Of a stretch of 64,000 nucleotides of DNA, positions 22,521 through 35,466 are shown one piece after another; within the stretch, counting starts at the first letter, position 1, and every line of letters starts with the position of its first letter. Below the pieces are notes generated by a model, which was not told where the DNA came from, ran no database searches, and worked only from the letters and a program-made list of their open reading frames with translations. Origin of the DNA: Pseudoscleropodium purum (taxonomy: Eukaryota > Streptophyta > Bryopsida > Hypnales > Brachytheciaceae); the NCBI GenBank assembly GCA_963969395.1, contig OZ017803.1, forward strand, positions 21,018,001-21,082,000, given 5' to 3'. The position numbers and the translations under genes are program-made.

Positions 22521-25500
22521 TGATACGGGTTGGAATTAGGTGTCCATACCTATCGATAACCTATTGGTTGAAGTGGATTTGCTTAGGATGCATTTCAGTT
22601 TGTGAGAGAACATGTGGGTAGCAATTTTTTTGGGACATTTCTCTGAGAAGTGATCATAGAATTTTTTTAGAGGGAATATTAGGCAATATATTCCATTTTA
22701 AATGGATGAAGTTGTTGATTTGTTACATCATAGTCTAATTGAAGGGCGATATTGTTCATTTTTGGATGAATATACATTCTTTGGAATGAATAATTTGAGT
22801 TTCAGTACTAGATCCTGGCTCATTTAGCACATTTCATCCATGTATGTAAATGTAAACAATTGCATCACTCCACGGGGAGATTGCTTGAACAAAGAATCCC
22901 TGCATGTGGGACGTGCAGAATGTCTGGCTCTCCGAATCATAGTGGATAATACTGACCTGGAAAGATGCCGATCTGCGATGTTGTAACATAACACGTCTGA
23001 AAACTGGTTCCTGCCGCCGTGAAACGATAGAGATGTCAGACTTTGTTTGCATGTACGAATCGTGGGTGCACTGCCCCAAAACAATTCTCGGTTTCACCGT
23101 TTCACACTTCTCAATTCAACCAATGGAGCTCGTTGAAATGAAGGGTTACGAACTCCGTGTAGTACTTAAGGAAGAGTTTGGAAATCCATGGAATTCGTTG
23201 TACTGATCTGGTCTTAGGGTGGGCTTTTTGAATTGAAATCGACAAGTTCTGGAAGAGTGAAATGTGATACTCCATACTTCGAGTCTTCAGTGTGGATAGT
23301 GTTATTGTCCATCAAAACAGTCGGTAAGAAATAACCAATACATCTTACCTACTTCGAATCGACAATAACACAATCTCCAAAAAGTGTTCCTTGAATATGG
23401 GCACTAGGAGCATGCCCATCTCTCTTGAAAAATGGATGACCTATTGTATATGACCTCAAAAGCTCGACCTCAAAAGCTCAAAACACCCAACTTGAAAAGT
23501 GGATGGCTTGTTGATAGATCAGCATTGGAAAGGCAATCAAGCTTGAAAACAAAGCTCATTCTGTAGACCTAGATTTAGCTTGAAAACAAGAACACTTAGT
23601 TGATTGCTTGGCCAATTCCTCAGATGATGTCTTGCTCTTTATATCATTGAATTTTTAGGGTTCCCCTACCAAGCCCGATAGTGATGCTCTATGGTAGCAA
23701 CACCTAAGGTAGAAATATATAATTGTAGCATGTTACGTTCTTGGACACCTAAGCTAAACATGTAAACTTAAACAATAATCTTTGAATGAATATTTAATTC
23801 CATGATTCAAAATCATTACAACATACTTTTCAAAAGCAACCAATGAGAGGTGAATAGTTTTTCAAAAGAGTCAATGAGAGTTGTGACAATTTGTGCTTCA
23901 AGGGTGTTCATTCAAGGTGAATGTAGTATTACAAGCACGAGCATTCTAGCACATCAAAAAAGACATGTAATACGGGGGGCAAAGGGCCATTGCAATGAGG
24001 GCCGTTGAAGCCAAGTAATTCCCCCCATCATTGCAGCCTACAACAACCTTGATACATTTGTTTTCAACCTGCCACTTCCCCTTAACCATGCTCTTCATTG
24101 CCCATATGGCACTTTTAGTTGGTCTCCTCTATTGTTGGCCAAAACAAAGCTAAAAAAGAGAGAAAAGGAGTGCCTTAGCCTATTTTTATTTTGGAGTATG
24201 AAAGTTCTAGGGTTTAGGGTGTTTGAATCATAGAAGTAAGGAAAACTAAATTGAATGCATAAAGATTGTACATGTTACTTAGATGACAAGGGGGGAAATG
24301 AGTTCAAGTTGTGAACTCAGTTCATGCATTGGGGGGACATTGATGATAGCCTTGAGTTGTCAAATTCTTTAAGAGGTTCTAGTCCAAGCAAAGTTTCTAA
24401 CATTTATAGACATAGGGCAAAAATGAATGATTGAATGATGAATGACTATTTTTTGATACCCTTATATTTGAACCTTTCTTTTGTTAGAGATATCAGATGA
24501 GAGAATCCTTGCTTACACTATAAATGATTTTTAAATTGTCATTTTTAGTACATTGAGTGAAAATTGGAAAAAAACAAACTTTTTTTCAATTTCAACCGCA
24601 CATCATTTCCCTATACTACTATACAAATGTGCAAAAAAAATTAAGAGTTTGGATGAGCTCTTCCCTCTCTACTAGCATGTTGCCCAAGTTTACTCTAAAC
24701 TTTCAAGCCCCATAATATTTGATTGAGGCATCTCATCACGAAAAAAAATTATTTTTGCAAAGTTAATACAAGCTTGCATCTTTTATAAAATTTTCACTTT
24801 CATCCATTTAATTAAAAATGTCTTTACATGAACCTACCTAAGCTTTCAAAATTAAAAGTGCTACAAGAGTTTGTTGGCCTTTAGAGGTTAATTATAGAAA
24901 CTACAAGTAATGATTTATTTTAGTACCACTTGCTTCATCATGCATGTTCAATTTTAAATAAGTTAAGCATTATTTAATTGAAATACTTGAATCTAAGCAT
25001 ACCGTGATTTAAGGCTTGGTAGAAGGTAGAAGGAGGGATGGTAGAGCAATTAATATATTTTTTGTATTTTTATCAACTTTTGAAATTTGAAATATGTGGT
25101 TAGTTTTAAATTTGGTCAAAAATTGACCAACAATGCTAGTGTATGCTAGTGTATGTGAGCCTTGAGCATATGTATAAGTAGATATTCTACAACTATTGAA
25201 GGTGCTTATATCATAAACACCTATAATATAGGTATCTTTAGTATAATTATACTATAACCATAGATGGTTTCTAAAAAATATACACCTATAACATAAGTGT
25301 ACATATAGTCTTTTAGGCTTATGATTCTAAGCTCACATAATAGCACCCCTTGAGAAACTATGATTAATTATAATAGAAACTATGATCAATTGTAATTGTT
25401 GATGCTTAACTAGTGCTTATGTCTTTTTTATTACTATGTAATTACTAATAAATAAAGATTCTCAATTTTTCATCTCCAAACTATCATATAAGCTAGTATT

Positions 25501-25847
25501 TTGTGTACCTCCTCAAATGCCCTTTATTAGTCAAGCTACTCATGTGCCATTGATCTTTAAGTTTTAAGTTTTGATTTTTGATACATTGAGGCTTTAATAA
25601 TGCATAACTTATTCATATGATGTCCAAATAATGCATGCTTAAGTATATTAGTTACCACAAGAAGATCCAATGATAAAAATAATTTATGTTTAATACTAGT
25701 AACAATGTTCAGTTGTAATTAGTGACGCTTACAGGTGCGCATTCCTTACCACTAACAAATCCTCAATTCCTCATCTCCAAAAGGACCCAAACTAAGTTAC
25801 CATTACAAGCTAGATTCGTGCATAGTTCCTCGTTATGGCCGCGGCGG
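22521..25847. other. Intergenic region, no gene recognised
   Basis: A patch of mixed composition (about 22820-23350) has overlapping short frames but no recognisable protein. The rest is AT-rich. A dispersed repeat at about 25040-25370 is listed separately, and TTTAGAGGTTAA at 24880-24891 looks like one end of a TTAA element whose other end I could not place. Confidence 0.4.
25040..25370 (+). repeat. Dispersed repeat (partner at 50480-50760)
   Basis: Same order of words as 50480-50760: CCAACAATGCTAGT, TATAAGTAGATAT.CTACAAC.ATTGAAG, TGCTTATA, ATATACACCTATAACATAAGTGTACA and TTAGGCTTA. Non-coding; boundaries approximate. Confidence 0.65.
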
Positions 25848-28800
25848 CTACATCCGTGCCGATGGCGTGTACTGCACAATGTAGCGGTACGCGTCCAGCG
25901 TGAGGAAGTCGTCCAGCACGGGCGCCGTGCACTGCTTGGCGAACAGCTTTGCGGCCTCGCCGTACCTGCCGCTGGCGAATTTCGACGTCCCCACCTCCGA
26001 CTGGATGCGCACCAGCTCCTCGTCCAGCACGCGCGCAAACAGCTCCTTCGTCACGCGCATGCCTGGACAATTACACAAGCACTGGTGTCAAGTGATAGAG
26101 AGGGAGATATCTTAGGTCATTACGGACAAGTTGCGCAATCACAACTGTGAACGATAGAATCTAGAGTGAATGGTTTGAAACAGTTTTGAGTCGATTCAGG
26201 TAGCATTGTGAACTTTAGGTTTGGATTTTGACACGTGAGATACAACTTCAATTGTTACATTTCTAAATTCTAGTTCCTCAGCACTCTCAACTATCGACGA
26301 CAGAATCTAGCGTGACTGTTTTTTTGAGTCGATTTTAGGGTTTGGGATGCCCGTTGCATTGTGCACATTTTGGCTATGAAGAATGTTAAAGTACCTGGCA
26401 CCAGACCGCCATCGAGGACAGCATTGTACTTGATTTGTTGCCAGTTTTGAACGCGGCTAATTTCCGCCGTCGCAGCGTCCTCCATGAGGTTATACAGAGG
26501 CACAGAACCAGTGCCAGTCATCCACGCTGTGAGGTACTGCACGCCCACTCGAGTGTTCAAGCGGAGACCATCCAGGGAGCGCTTGCCCGTGGGCATCTGC
26601 AGCAGATCCTCGCAGCTCACCTTTACGTCTTCCCGCTTCACGTGCAACTGATTCGCCTGGGGCATGTGCTTGTCGAAAACCTCGAGGACGAGTGGGATCA
26701 GGCCGGGGTGAGCTGCCCAGGTGCCGTCGTGTCCGGCCAGAACCTCACGCTGCTTGTCCGCCTTCACGAGCGCCTGCGCAGTCGCGTTCGCTGACGGGTT
26801 GTCCTTGATGGGAATTTGTGCGGCCTGTTGAGCACACCATTCGCAGGAAATATCAGGTACAATCCTAGTTACAGGGAAATTGCAATGACATCCGGCATTG
26901 GAAAAGAATTGCCGTTTTTTGAGTCCAGAATCCACACTTTTTTTTCCGAATGTCCTTACTCTTTGGAGACGGGAAATTAGGGGTTCGGCATTGGTATGTT
27001 CCATCGATCTAGTATCTAATAAGACATGAAAAAACGTAGTTTTCAAGTGCCCTGAACTTGGAAAATGGGCTTTGTCAAGTGTCACATAGGAGCTGTGTAG
27101 GTTATCCTAGAAGAACTGCAGTACCGGTACTGTAAGAATATTGGCATTTCTTCATGGTTCAACCCCCCGCGCCTTTATTGCCCAAAACACACGTTTTTTT
27201 GAGGACGGGGGGTCGGACACTGGCATGTTCGTCTGTTTTTGTGTTGAGATCCTTCGTTTTCAAGTGCCCTGAACTTGAAAAATGGACCTTTTTCAACAAC
27301 TTGGGATTGGGATGATCTATTGAAGCATTTGTCTTCGTTATCTTGTCAAAAATTCACAACATTTGTACTACGATATATCCACACAGACTTTTGGAAGATT
27401 AAATCTATACCATTTCTAACTTTTAGAGCTTTGGGTAGTTCAACTTCATAATTTTGGGTGCTCTGCCTTTGCACCAATGTAAAGAAATTGACTTCTTTTT
27501 CCTTCGTTATTTCTAGATGTAAGATTCAAATGTTGCATCGACTGGAAGGGGAAGGATGAGGCTTACCATGCCGCCCATGGCGTGGACGCCTCTCTTGTGG
27601 CAGGTTTGGATCAACAGCTCCGTGTAGCTCTTCAAGAAGTGCTGGGTCATTCCGACGAGGACGCGATCGGGGAGCAGCCTGTCCGGGTGCGCGCGGACTG
27701 TCTTGATGAAGCTGAAAATGTAGTCCCAGCGTCCGCAGTTCAGCCCTGCGGAGTGTTCTCGAAGCTCATACAGAATCTCGTGCATCTGGAACACGGCGGG
27801 CAGGGTCTCGATCAGCACCGTGCCGCGAATGCTGCCGCGCGGAACCCCGCATGCGGCCTCGGCGTGGTCGAACACCGCATTCCACAGGGCGGCTTCCCTG
27901 GAGTGCTGCATTTTCGGCAAGTAGAAGAAAGGTCCGTAACCGCCGTGCCTGCATATATATGCCCCGAACATTAAATCTTCAATATTCTTAACTTGAATTA
28001 AAATTTTTGAACTGGGCATACAATTCTGAGACTTTATATTAAACTTGTGTCCTAAAATATTCTGAACTTGGCATAAAATTCAGAACTAGTATAAATTTAT
28101 GGTATCAAATTCTGAACTTGGCGTTTTTGTATGTAGTGACGCTATCTAAATCGTGTTTATATTTTTTTTGGCAGAGTTTTTTTTTGTAAGGCAAATTTGT
28201 AGAATCCCTTCAACATGATTAGTACTATCTGGAGCTATATCATTAAGTATCTTACAAGACTATACAGACTGCAAAACTCTGCAACGCCAGCAGCTAAGAA
28301 TCAAACACATGAAATTTGACACAAGCGCATAAAATGTGGTGATAATCATGGGTTTCACTGGGGTCAACTCTTCACGTTTCGCGTACGTGTTTATGTCTAA
28401 TTTCATGAGTTGGATCCCGACTGTGTAGCTAGCTTCCAATTCGGCAACGACTGCATGCGCTATAGCCAAAACAGAGCAATCAAAACCCGATCAAAACGAC
28501 TTACTTCTCTCGAAACGACGCGTGGTTATGAAAGAAGTAGAATCCGAAATCAACCAACGCCCCAGTCGCAGGCTCCCCATCAATTTCAAGATGCGCTTCC
28601 TCCAAGTGCCACCCTCGCGGCCTCACCAACAGCGTCGCCGTCTCACTCTTCAACTTATACACCTTCTTCCTCGCCTTGTCCTCGAACGTAATCGTCTTAT
28701 CCACCGCATCCCTGAGATTCACTTGCCCGTGCATGATATTATCCCACGTCGGCGCCAGAGAGTCTTCAAAATCCGCCATGAACATCTTCGCCCCGCAGTT

Positions 28801-29163
28801 GAGTGCGTTAATAATCATCTTCCGCTCCACAGGTCCCGTAATCTCGACTCTCCTGTCGGCAATAGCAGCAGGCGGAGGCGAGCACCTCCATTGTTCGTCC
28901 TCACGAATACTCCGAGTGGAGGGGTCGAAGCCCGGAAGCTCCCCGGCATCAAACCGCGCTTGCTGCTCCTTCCGGCAGTTGAGAATGTACTTAACCCGCG
29001 GTCGGAACTTGCGCTCCAGGGATGCGACGAAGGAGAGAGCCTCCCGGGTGAGAACATTTTCGAAGCAAGGGCGTATGTGGCCGCGGATGCGGACGCCGGG
29101 AGGGGAGGACGAATCGTTGTTGCGGCCGGAGGTCTGGTTTGACGATGGGTTGAAAATCTCCAT
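25848..29163 (-). CDS. MLS: Malate synthase, peroxisomal/glyoxysomal
   Basis: Condenses glyoxylate with acetyl-CoA to malate in the glyoxylate cycle. Four exons on the minus strand, in coding order: 29163-28505, 27948-27567, 26824-26395, 26062-25848; every junction is GT-AG and in frame, giving 561 residues, the normal plant size. Visible motifs are [15 protein letters not shown] (103-116), FMADFEDS (128-135) and RPRGWH at 181-186 with an active-site Arg. Also seen are [10 protein letters not shown] (267-276), the family signature [16 protein letters not shown] (283-298), [11 protein letters not shown], and [15 protein letters not shown], which holds the catalytic-base Asp. The protein ends in ARM, which fits the peroxisomal PTS1 pattern [SA][KR][LM]. 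The start is the first ATG in frame; a TTG ten codons upstream was not used. A tandem repeat lies in the upstream region. Confidence 0.96.
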
Positions 29164-29275
29164 CTCGGTTGATTCGGTCTCTGGGTGGAGCAAGTTGTTC
29201 GATCAGTGCTTTGGAATGGGAACTGTTTAGGAATTCGACCAAGTCGACTGTCTACATTCTATCTCGATCTCAAGC

Positions 29276-29800
29276 AAGTACTGGTGCATCGGATTTTTCG
29301 GTAACGTCAAGCTCGAATTGAAGGTAAGAAATTAGCAGATAGCAATTGTGTGTTTCACATGGAAGTACTACTGGATCGAATTTTCAGTACCGTCAAGCTT
29401 AAAGTCAACGAATCAGATGATCGATTAGCAAGTGTCTATTTCACATGGAAGTACTAATGCATCAAATTTTCAATACCATCAAGCTCAAAGACAAGGAAAC
29501 AGATGATCGATGAGCTTCAAGAGTGAATCGGACCTGCGAGTACTACTGCATCAATTTTCAAATACCATCAAGCTCAAAGACGAACTGAAAGAAAAAAATT
29601 AGCAGCAAGAGTGTATCTCACTTACTAGCTTCCGAGGACTAAATTATGCATCAAATTTTCGGTACAATCAAAGTTTAAAGACAAGAAAACAAAGTAGCAG
29701 CAAGCAAGAGTGTATGTGAAATGCATTTACTACTGCATCAAGTTTTCGGTACCACAGAGCTCAAAGGCAAGGAACCAGCTTAGCAACTTGAAACAAACTA
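29276..29800 (+). repeat. About six tandem units of 86-95 bp in the malate synthase promoter
   Basis: Units begin near 29276, 29363, 29449, 29538, 29632 and 29727. Each carries AGTACTACTGCATC, AATTTTCGGTACC.TCAAGCTCAAAGAC, and AGCA.CAAGAGTGTAT. The block lies about 110-640 bp upstream of the malate synthase start codon and may be part of its promoter or 5' UTR. Confidence 0.85.
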
Positions 29801-32800
29801 GTGATGGATTCAACTCACCAGATGTACTGGAACTCGATCGACAACTAGAATGCCTTCCCAAGGCTAGTTTCTCTCATGAGCAAGTATGGGAGATGAGTGC
29901 AGAAGTGGTACAAGTTACGTCGAATAAAAAAGAGTTCTTTGGGGGGAAAACCGAATGCAACTGACTTCAATTGGGATCGAGTAGGGTAGCGGTGCCGAGT
30001 CGGCAGTCACGTGTAGATAGGCACCACAGCCTGAACCAAACGCCGTCAGTCCTTCCAGCTTTCAGACGTTGGCCCTGCCGCTGCCGCGAGGCAGCTTCTC
30101 GCCATGATGCCGCCGCCGGTTGAGTGATGCTGAGGCCCGTTCTGATATCCCGGGGTGGATTCCAAATTTCCAAGTTCTGTTTCTTCAAATTAAGTGACTT
30201 TGTAAAATCCCTGCTACTCTGATTTGTTGTATCAGTATGGGTGACAATACTTTACGAAAGTCACATTATTTTGAAGTAGTGCATGTTGAAATATTATGGT
30301 TTCCAGAGCCTATAAAATTTTGTACTGAAACTAATTTTAAAGCTGACATCAGTTCAAATCAGTGTTCTGCTGATGGACATCTTGAGTCACAGAGAATACT
30401 TGCCACGAAAGTGACGCATTCGGTGGATTCGTATAGAGATGACGAACAGATAGGATTGTGGACCACTCTAACTGAAGTTCTACTGTAGTGTACATTCTAT
30501 TGCGTCTAGTGTGGGGCAACCTGTTTGGTGTCGCCTGCTGAAAACGAGATGGTACCCACTCTTGCTCCCTTTGCGTAAGTTAGTTGTGTTCATAAGGTTT
30601 TCTCACATACTGGAACCAGTGAGTCAGCCTTGAGTCAGCTTCACATGCATGTGAATATCTGTTCTGCACTTCAGACACTGGTGAGCCCTGTGTCGTTGCC
30701 ACAACATAATATAATAAAATAAAAATAAAAAGTAATTTCCTTTTTTTTCAGTTAGTTCAAAGAACTTTGAAATTTGGTATCTTTTTTTTCTGTGAGTTGG
30801 GAAGTCACGAAACCAAGTCTGTGCATCCTTCCTCATAGGAGATTTCCAACAGTACCAGGAACTTGACCGAAAGATGCACAGTTCTCGAGATCTCACTGTA
30901 ATAAATGGAAAAAAAATATGGTACCTGAATATAATAAAAAATAAATCAAGCTAGGGTTTAATGTATGGACTTGAATGCTGATGGCAATTGTTTCATGAGA
31001 GATATGAGTTAGGAAGGACAAGGCCATGACCACTAATTTCAAACCTCATTGTTCATCACTTTGTTTGATGCTATTTTTTGCAACAAAATATGAATGAAAA
31101 GTTTTGTATGTATTTTTTAGAGATGAAATCATATGTATACTACACATTATAAAATTTTCAATTATTTTAGCGGAAATTTGAAAGTACTATGAATATTTGA
31201 AGAAAAAAATGAAGAAAATTCACATCAAATAATAAATATACTAAAAAAATCTAAAATTTTGATATTGATGTGTATTATAGTGATTAACATCATGGTATAA
31301 TTCAAATTACCATGTTTTTTCTAAAATTAGAAAATCAATAAACCAAAGGTATGGATCCAAAAGTTCATATTGCTATATAAAATATTGAGATTATATGAAT
31401 TTTTCAAAATTTATAATAGGGATAAAAATTGCATATGATAAGTTTTATTTCATTAATTTGACTTAAATTCAAATAATATCATTTTTATGGTTAAAATTCA
31501 CATTAAGAGTATATAGCCAAAAATGGCCAAAATATACTATAAGGATTATTTGTTGTGCATTAATCATCTTTAGTCTTTAGAAATTCAATAATGTACTAAT
31601 GAAGGAATTTGCAATACTATTCACTAAAAATGTGCTCAAGCAACTTTCAAAAAAATTTGGATGAAAAAACATTTTTTTTCAAGTTATAAACTTTGGTGAA
31701 GTATTCCAAAGGATGTTTTATGTCTTTAGCAATATTTTAGGGTTAAAGTAGAAGAGTAGAAAACATACTTTTGTTGCCCTTGCTAGTTGGTTGTGTTGTT
31801 CAAATGATGATTTTTTTGCTAAGAATATTAGAATATTCAAGTGAAAACCAACCCAAATTGTTTTATAATTTTATAATACTCACACAATATTTGTTGATTT
31901 TTCAAAATTGAAAGTACAAGATATTTGTCCATGTCTCCTTGTTCATGCTCCCTAAACTCTCTTTAAATTAACAATTTCACATCCTTGAAGCATCAAATAC
32001 TCAAATCCTATTGGTTGTTTATAAAGCCTAGTGAAGGATTTGGGTGAAGGTGGGTGGTTGATCAAAGTCAAAATATAGAAGGCAACATTAGAAAGGGGTT
32101 GGTTTTGGAACCTCCTATCTTAGGGGTTTCTTACCTCTGAAAAAAAGGGACCTATCACCTAGGTACTTTGTGAGAAAAGATGTGATTTTTGAACCAATAG
32201 GAGTGTGGTCTTCATTTAAAAAAAGTAATCCATCATTCACATTTGGGCCTCGACATTCTTTCAAGGTGGGTTAAACTAAATTCAAATATATTGACAAAAG
32301 AAAATGACGTAGTTAAGGTAAGTACAAGGTAAATACACCTAAAATTGCACAAATAAGCAATTCATCATGGTTCCCATTTGTTACATTGGAAAAACTTTTC
32401 AAGGTGCAATTTTGTTGGTAGTCAAATGGGGATTCTAGATTCTCTTAAAATGCATTTTTTGGATACCATATGAAGAAACTACAAATTTTCAAATTCTGAA
32501 AATAAAATTTAGATAACCAACAACAAATTCTCATGAATAATGGAAGTACATAACTTATTCAACAAGAATTTAGACTGTGTAGTTTTAGAAATTGGGTGTA
32601 CATACTTTAATGGTGGAAGGACATATTTGTTTGCCTAATGACTCTAACAACTTGTCATTTTGTTCAAACCCTTTCAAATTGTCTGAGTCTCTTGATGCAC
32701 CACCAACTAAAGCAGCTATGGATTTCTCAATATTTGTGTCAACATGGCTCTTTTGCATGCACACTTCTAAACATCGAAGATGTTTTCTACTTAATTTTTT

Positions 32801-35466
32801 TTGTGAAATGAGATCACTTTCAAGTACTTATAAATTAACATATTTTAGTTTTTTTTATTCATTATTTTATATTTATTATTCATTATAATCTTTTGTATTT
32901 ACTTGTTTGTGACAAATTGTCTTATTCTTCAAATAATATTGGTTTAGTATTCACAAATAGTCATAGTACTAGCTCAAAACAATACTTTTAGCTATCAATT
33001 TTTTAGATCAATGGATGAGATTGTTTTATTTTAGAGTACTTCTAATATTCCTAGTATTAAGCATAGAAACTAGGAACTTTGAAAACACTACAAAAACTAG
33101 TTGGTCTTTCTTGCATTCTCCCATACCTTACAATGCACATAATCAAAGTTTTTGAAATTTCATCTACTCATTCATATACCAATATAGTAAAAGATCATAC
33201 AATTAAATATGCAATCAAAATGATTTGTAAAGTTTTTGGACTTTGCGATAGAAATTATGATGATTTTGACTTTTGAGTGCAATTTGTTGAAATTGAATAC
33301 CTTGGGACATTAAGGTTTAATGAGTTTCTTCATTAGCTAGGATTTGGAGGGTCTTGCAAATAGGTTTTAATGAGCTACAATTAATGTTGAAGCCTCAATT
33401 GAAAGCCTCAGTTTCAGGATCTACAATAGCCAAATCTTTTAACTCTTCAAAGGCTCAGGGAGGTTTTCACTAGAAATTACTTAAAACTACAATTTTCTTA
33501 GGGCATTGTCCAAAATTGAAAATATATTTTTTTAACTTCAACCATATAATAGTTTAGTTAACTAGTATGAAAGTGTGTTGAAAAAATTTCAACCATTTTA
33601 TTGCATGAGTTAAAAGATCATATGTTTGAAGTAAGAAAATTATTCTTTCTCATTCTTGCAAAATGAGGGTGAATGGACTTCAAGCACTCTTAGAATAAAT
33701 TTTTTGCTCTTGATGAATATGATTTTCTTTACTTTTGCATTGTCAATCTAGTAAGGTATATGCTTGCAAAATTTTAGAAGCAAAGATTGAATTTGGCTTA
33801 CTCTGCATCACCTTACAATGAAGAAGAAGTGAGAAGAACTAGCAACGCACCCTACAATGAAGAAGTGAAGTGAACTAGCAATACACTGGTCAATTCTAGA
33901 TGATTTCTAATGCAATGAGAAAATTGTTTGTTTAAAATCCACATAGTGAAAATAAGAAAAAAAGCACTTGCAATATGTGTGAAAAATTTCAAAATCTTTT
34001 ACTTCATAGATTGCAAGACATTGGGCTTAAAGTTAGAAGAAAATGTTATCTCTTGAAATCACCTTCAATTGATAGGTGTAGGTAAGAAAATAATTGGGTT
34101 GAGAATCTATGAACGGGGACGCACACCTTAGCACAAAAGCGATACAAAAGATCATCGGGGGGATTCCTCTCTTTCTTTAAATGATAAAGAAATTAGGTTT
34201 GTCTACAATACAGAAAGCAGAAAGAAGTTGGGTCTGCCTGCAATCCTGCATACATGAAAAGCTGAAAAAGTAGGACTAACTTCGAGTCCCAATCTTCTAA
34301 CCTGGTCGATCATTGTGTTGCAAGAATCAATCCATACTCATGAGTGAGACTAATCTAACATATTCCGCGTCACAGATGCGTCACAGATCCGTCACAGATG
34401 CGTTCTTTTCGACAACAATTTTTGATTTCAAACAAAAAATGTCGCACCAGGAGCCCTGGATCCCGGGTCCTAGTATATTTTTATAATCTACGTAAGATTT
34501 GCAGGGACTTATGTACTTAACATTACATGCTCTGATGATAGACCCTGCCGTCTTACAAATCCGAGCTTGAGAGAAACCAACTAATGAGTGAGTAACAGTT
34601 TACATGTGGAAATGATGCAATTCAATTGATCGTCGAACTCCTTAAATTGAGCTCAATCGACGGAAAATAATGTGCAAGATCGAAGAGTGCAATTGTATTG
34701 AGCAAACTCACTCAATGCGCAAGCTAGTTTGGCAAAACGCTGGAGACCACGAAAACTAAGAACTGTGTACTGCTGTGGCCAATTGTGAAAGAAGATCAAG
34801 TGATTCTCTCTTTTGTGGCAGGTGCATGACCCTCCGACAAGACGATCTAGCTGGGGGACTCCGCATTTTGCATTTGAATTTCTGGGAGCTTAATGCCCTC
34901 TGCTCGTAATTAATATTCCATCCCACCGAATCCATAATATTACTACCATTGTCAAAATCGGTCGATCAATTGCAACGCAGTTCAGAGTGTATGTTCAATC
35001 TTCGTACTCCTGCGTCATCTGTCTATCATGCCTTTCCCCAATTCACAAAAGGAACATAACTAGCTGGCCTCTGGAAGTATTATAATAGCTTTGAGGTCAA
35101 CCCGTGAAAGTATTCAAGGTTTGTTGCCATTTCTTTTTATCGAAATTTCTTGTAAGCAAATTAATTTTTCACGGTGCAATGCGGCACCATCTCAGCCCCC
35201 CAAAGCCTTGCTAGTAACCCCCAAATGCAACAAAACCGACTTTCGAGATTTCGTCGAATTAAGAGTCCAATTAAAAAAAAATCCGACTTTCGAGGCTTGA
35301 TGGAATCAGGGCTATGTAACCACCATTTGCCTTCCCACCTCTCACTGTTTTCATTGAGGTCACACCATCTCTCCTGCCATCCTTGAGAGCTGTGATCGAG
35401 TGCCTAGCTAGAGGGAGAGTTCTCCGTAACTGCTTTGATCCAGGGAGAGCTTTGAATCCATTGAAC
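29801..35466. other. Intergenic region, no gene recognised
   Basis: A GC-rich patch at 29970-30150 includes a CACGTG at 30007, which could be a distal element of malate synthase. A frame at 30237-30488 starts with ATG and has 83 codons, but resembles nothing I know. From 30.9 to 34.1 kb the DNA is very AT-rich with only short chance frames. GC content rises again from 34.1 kb towards the SKP1-like gene. Confidence 0.4.
34367..34403 (+). repeat. 11-bp tandem repeat GCGTCACAGAT, 3.4 copies
   Basis: Units at 34367-34377, 34378-34388 and 34389-34399 (first base changed to C), then GCGT. Located about 1.1 kb upstream of the SKP1-like gene. Each unit contains CGTCA, a half site for bZIP factors. 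Confidence 0.8.

Noticed and set aside
22824..23097. Two overlapping minus-strand frames
   Set aside because: Same DNA in two frames, neither resembling a protein.
28522..29142. 206-codon frame antisense to malate synthase exon 1
   Set aside because: Arg/Pro-rich mirror of a GC-rich coding exon, with no motif of its own.
30237..30488. 83-codon ATG frame upstream of malate synthase
   Set aside because: No recognisable domain, no splice partners and no matching neighbour; kept only as a note in the intergenic entry.
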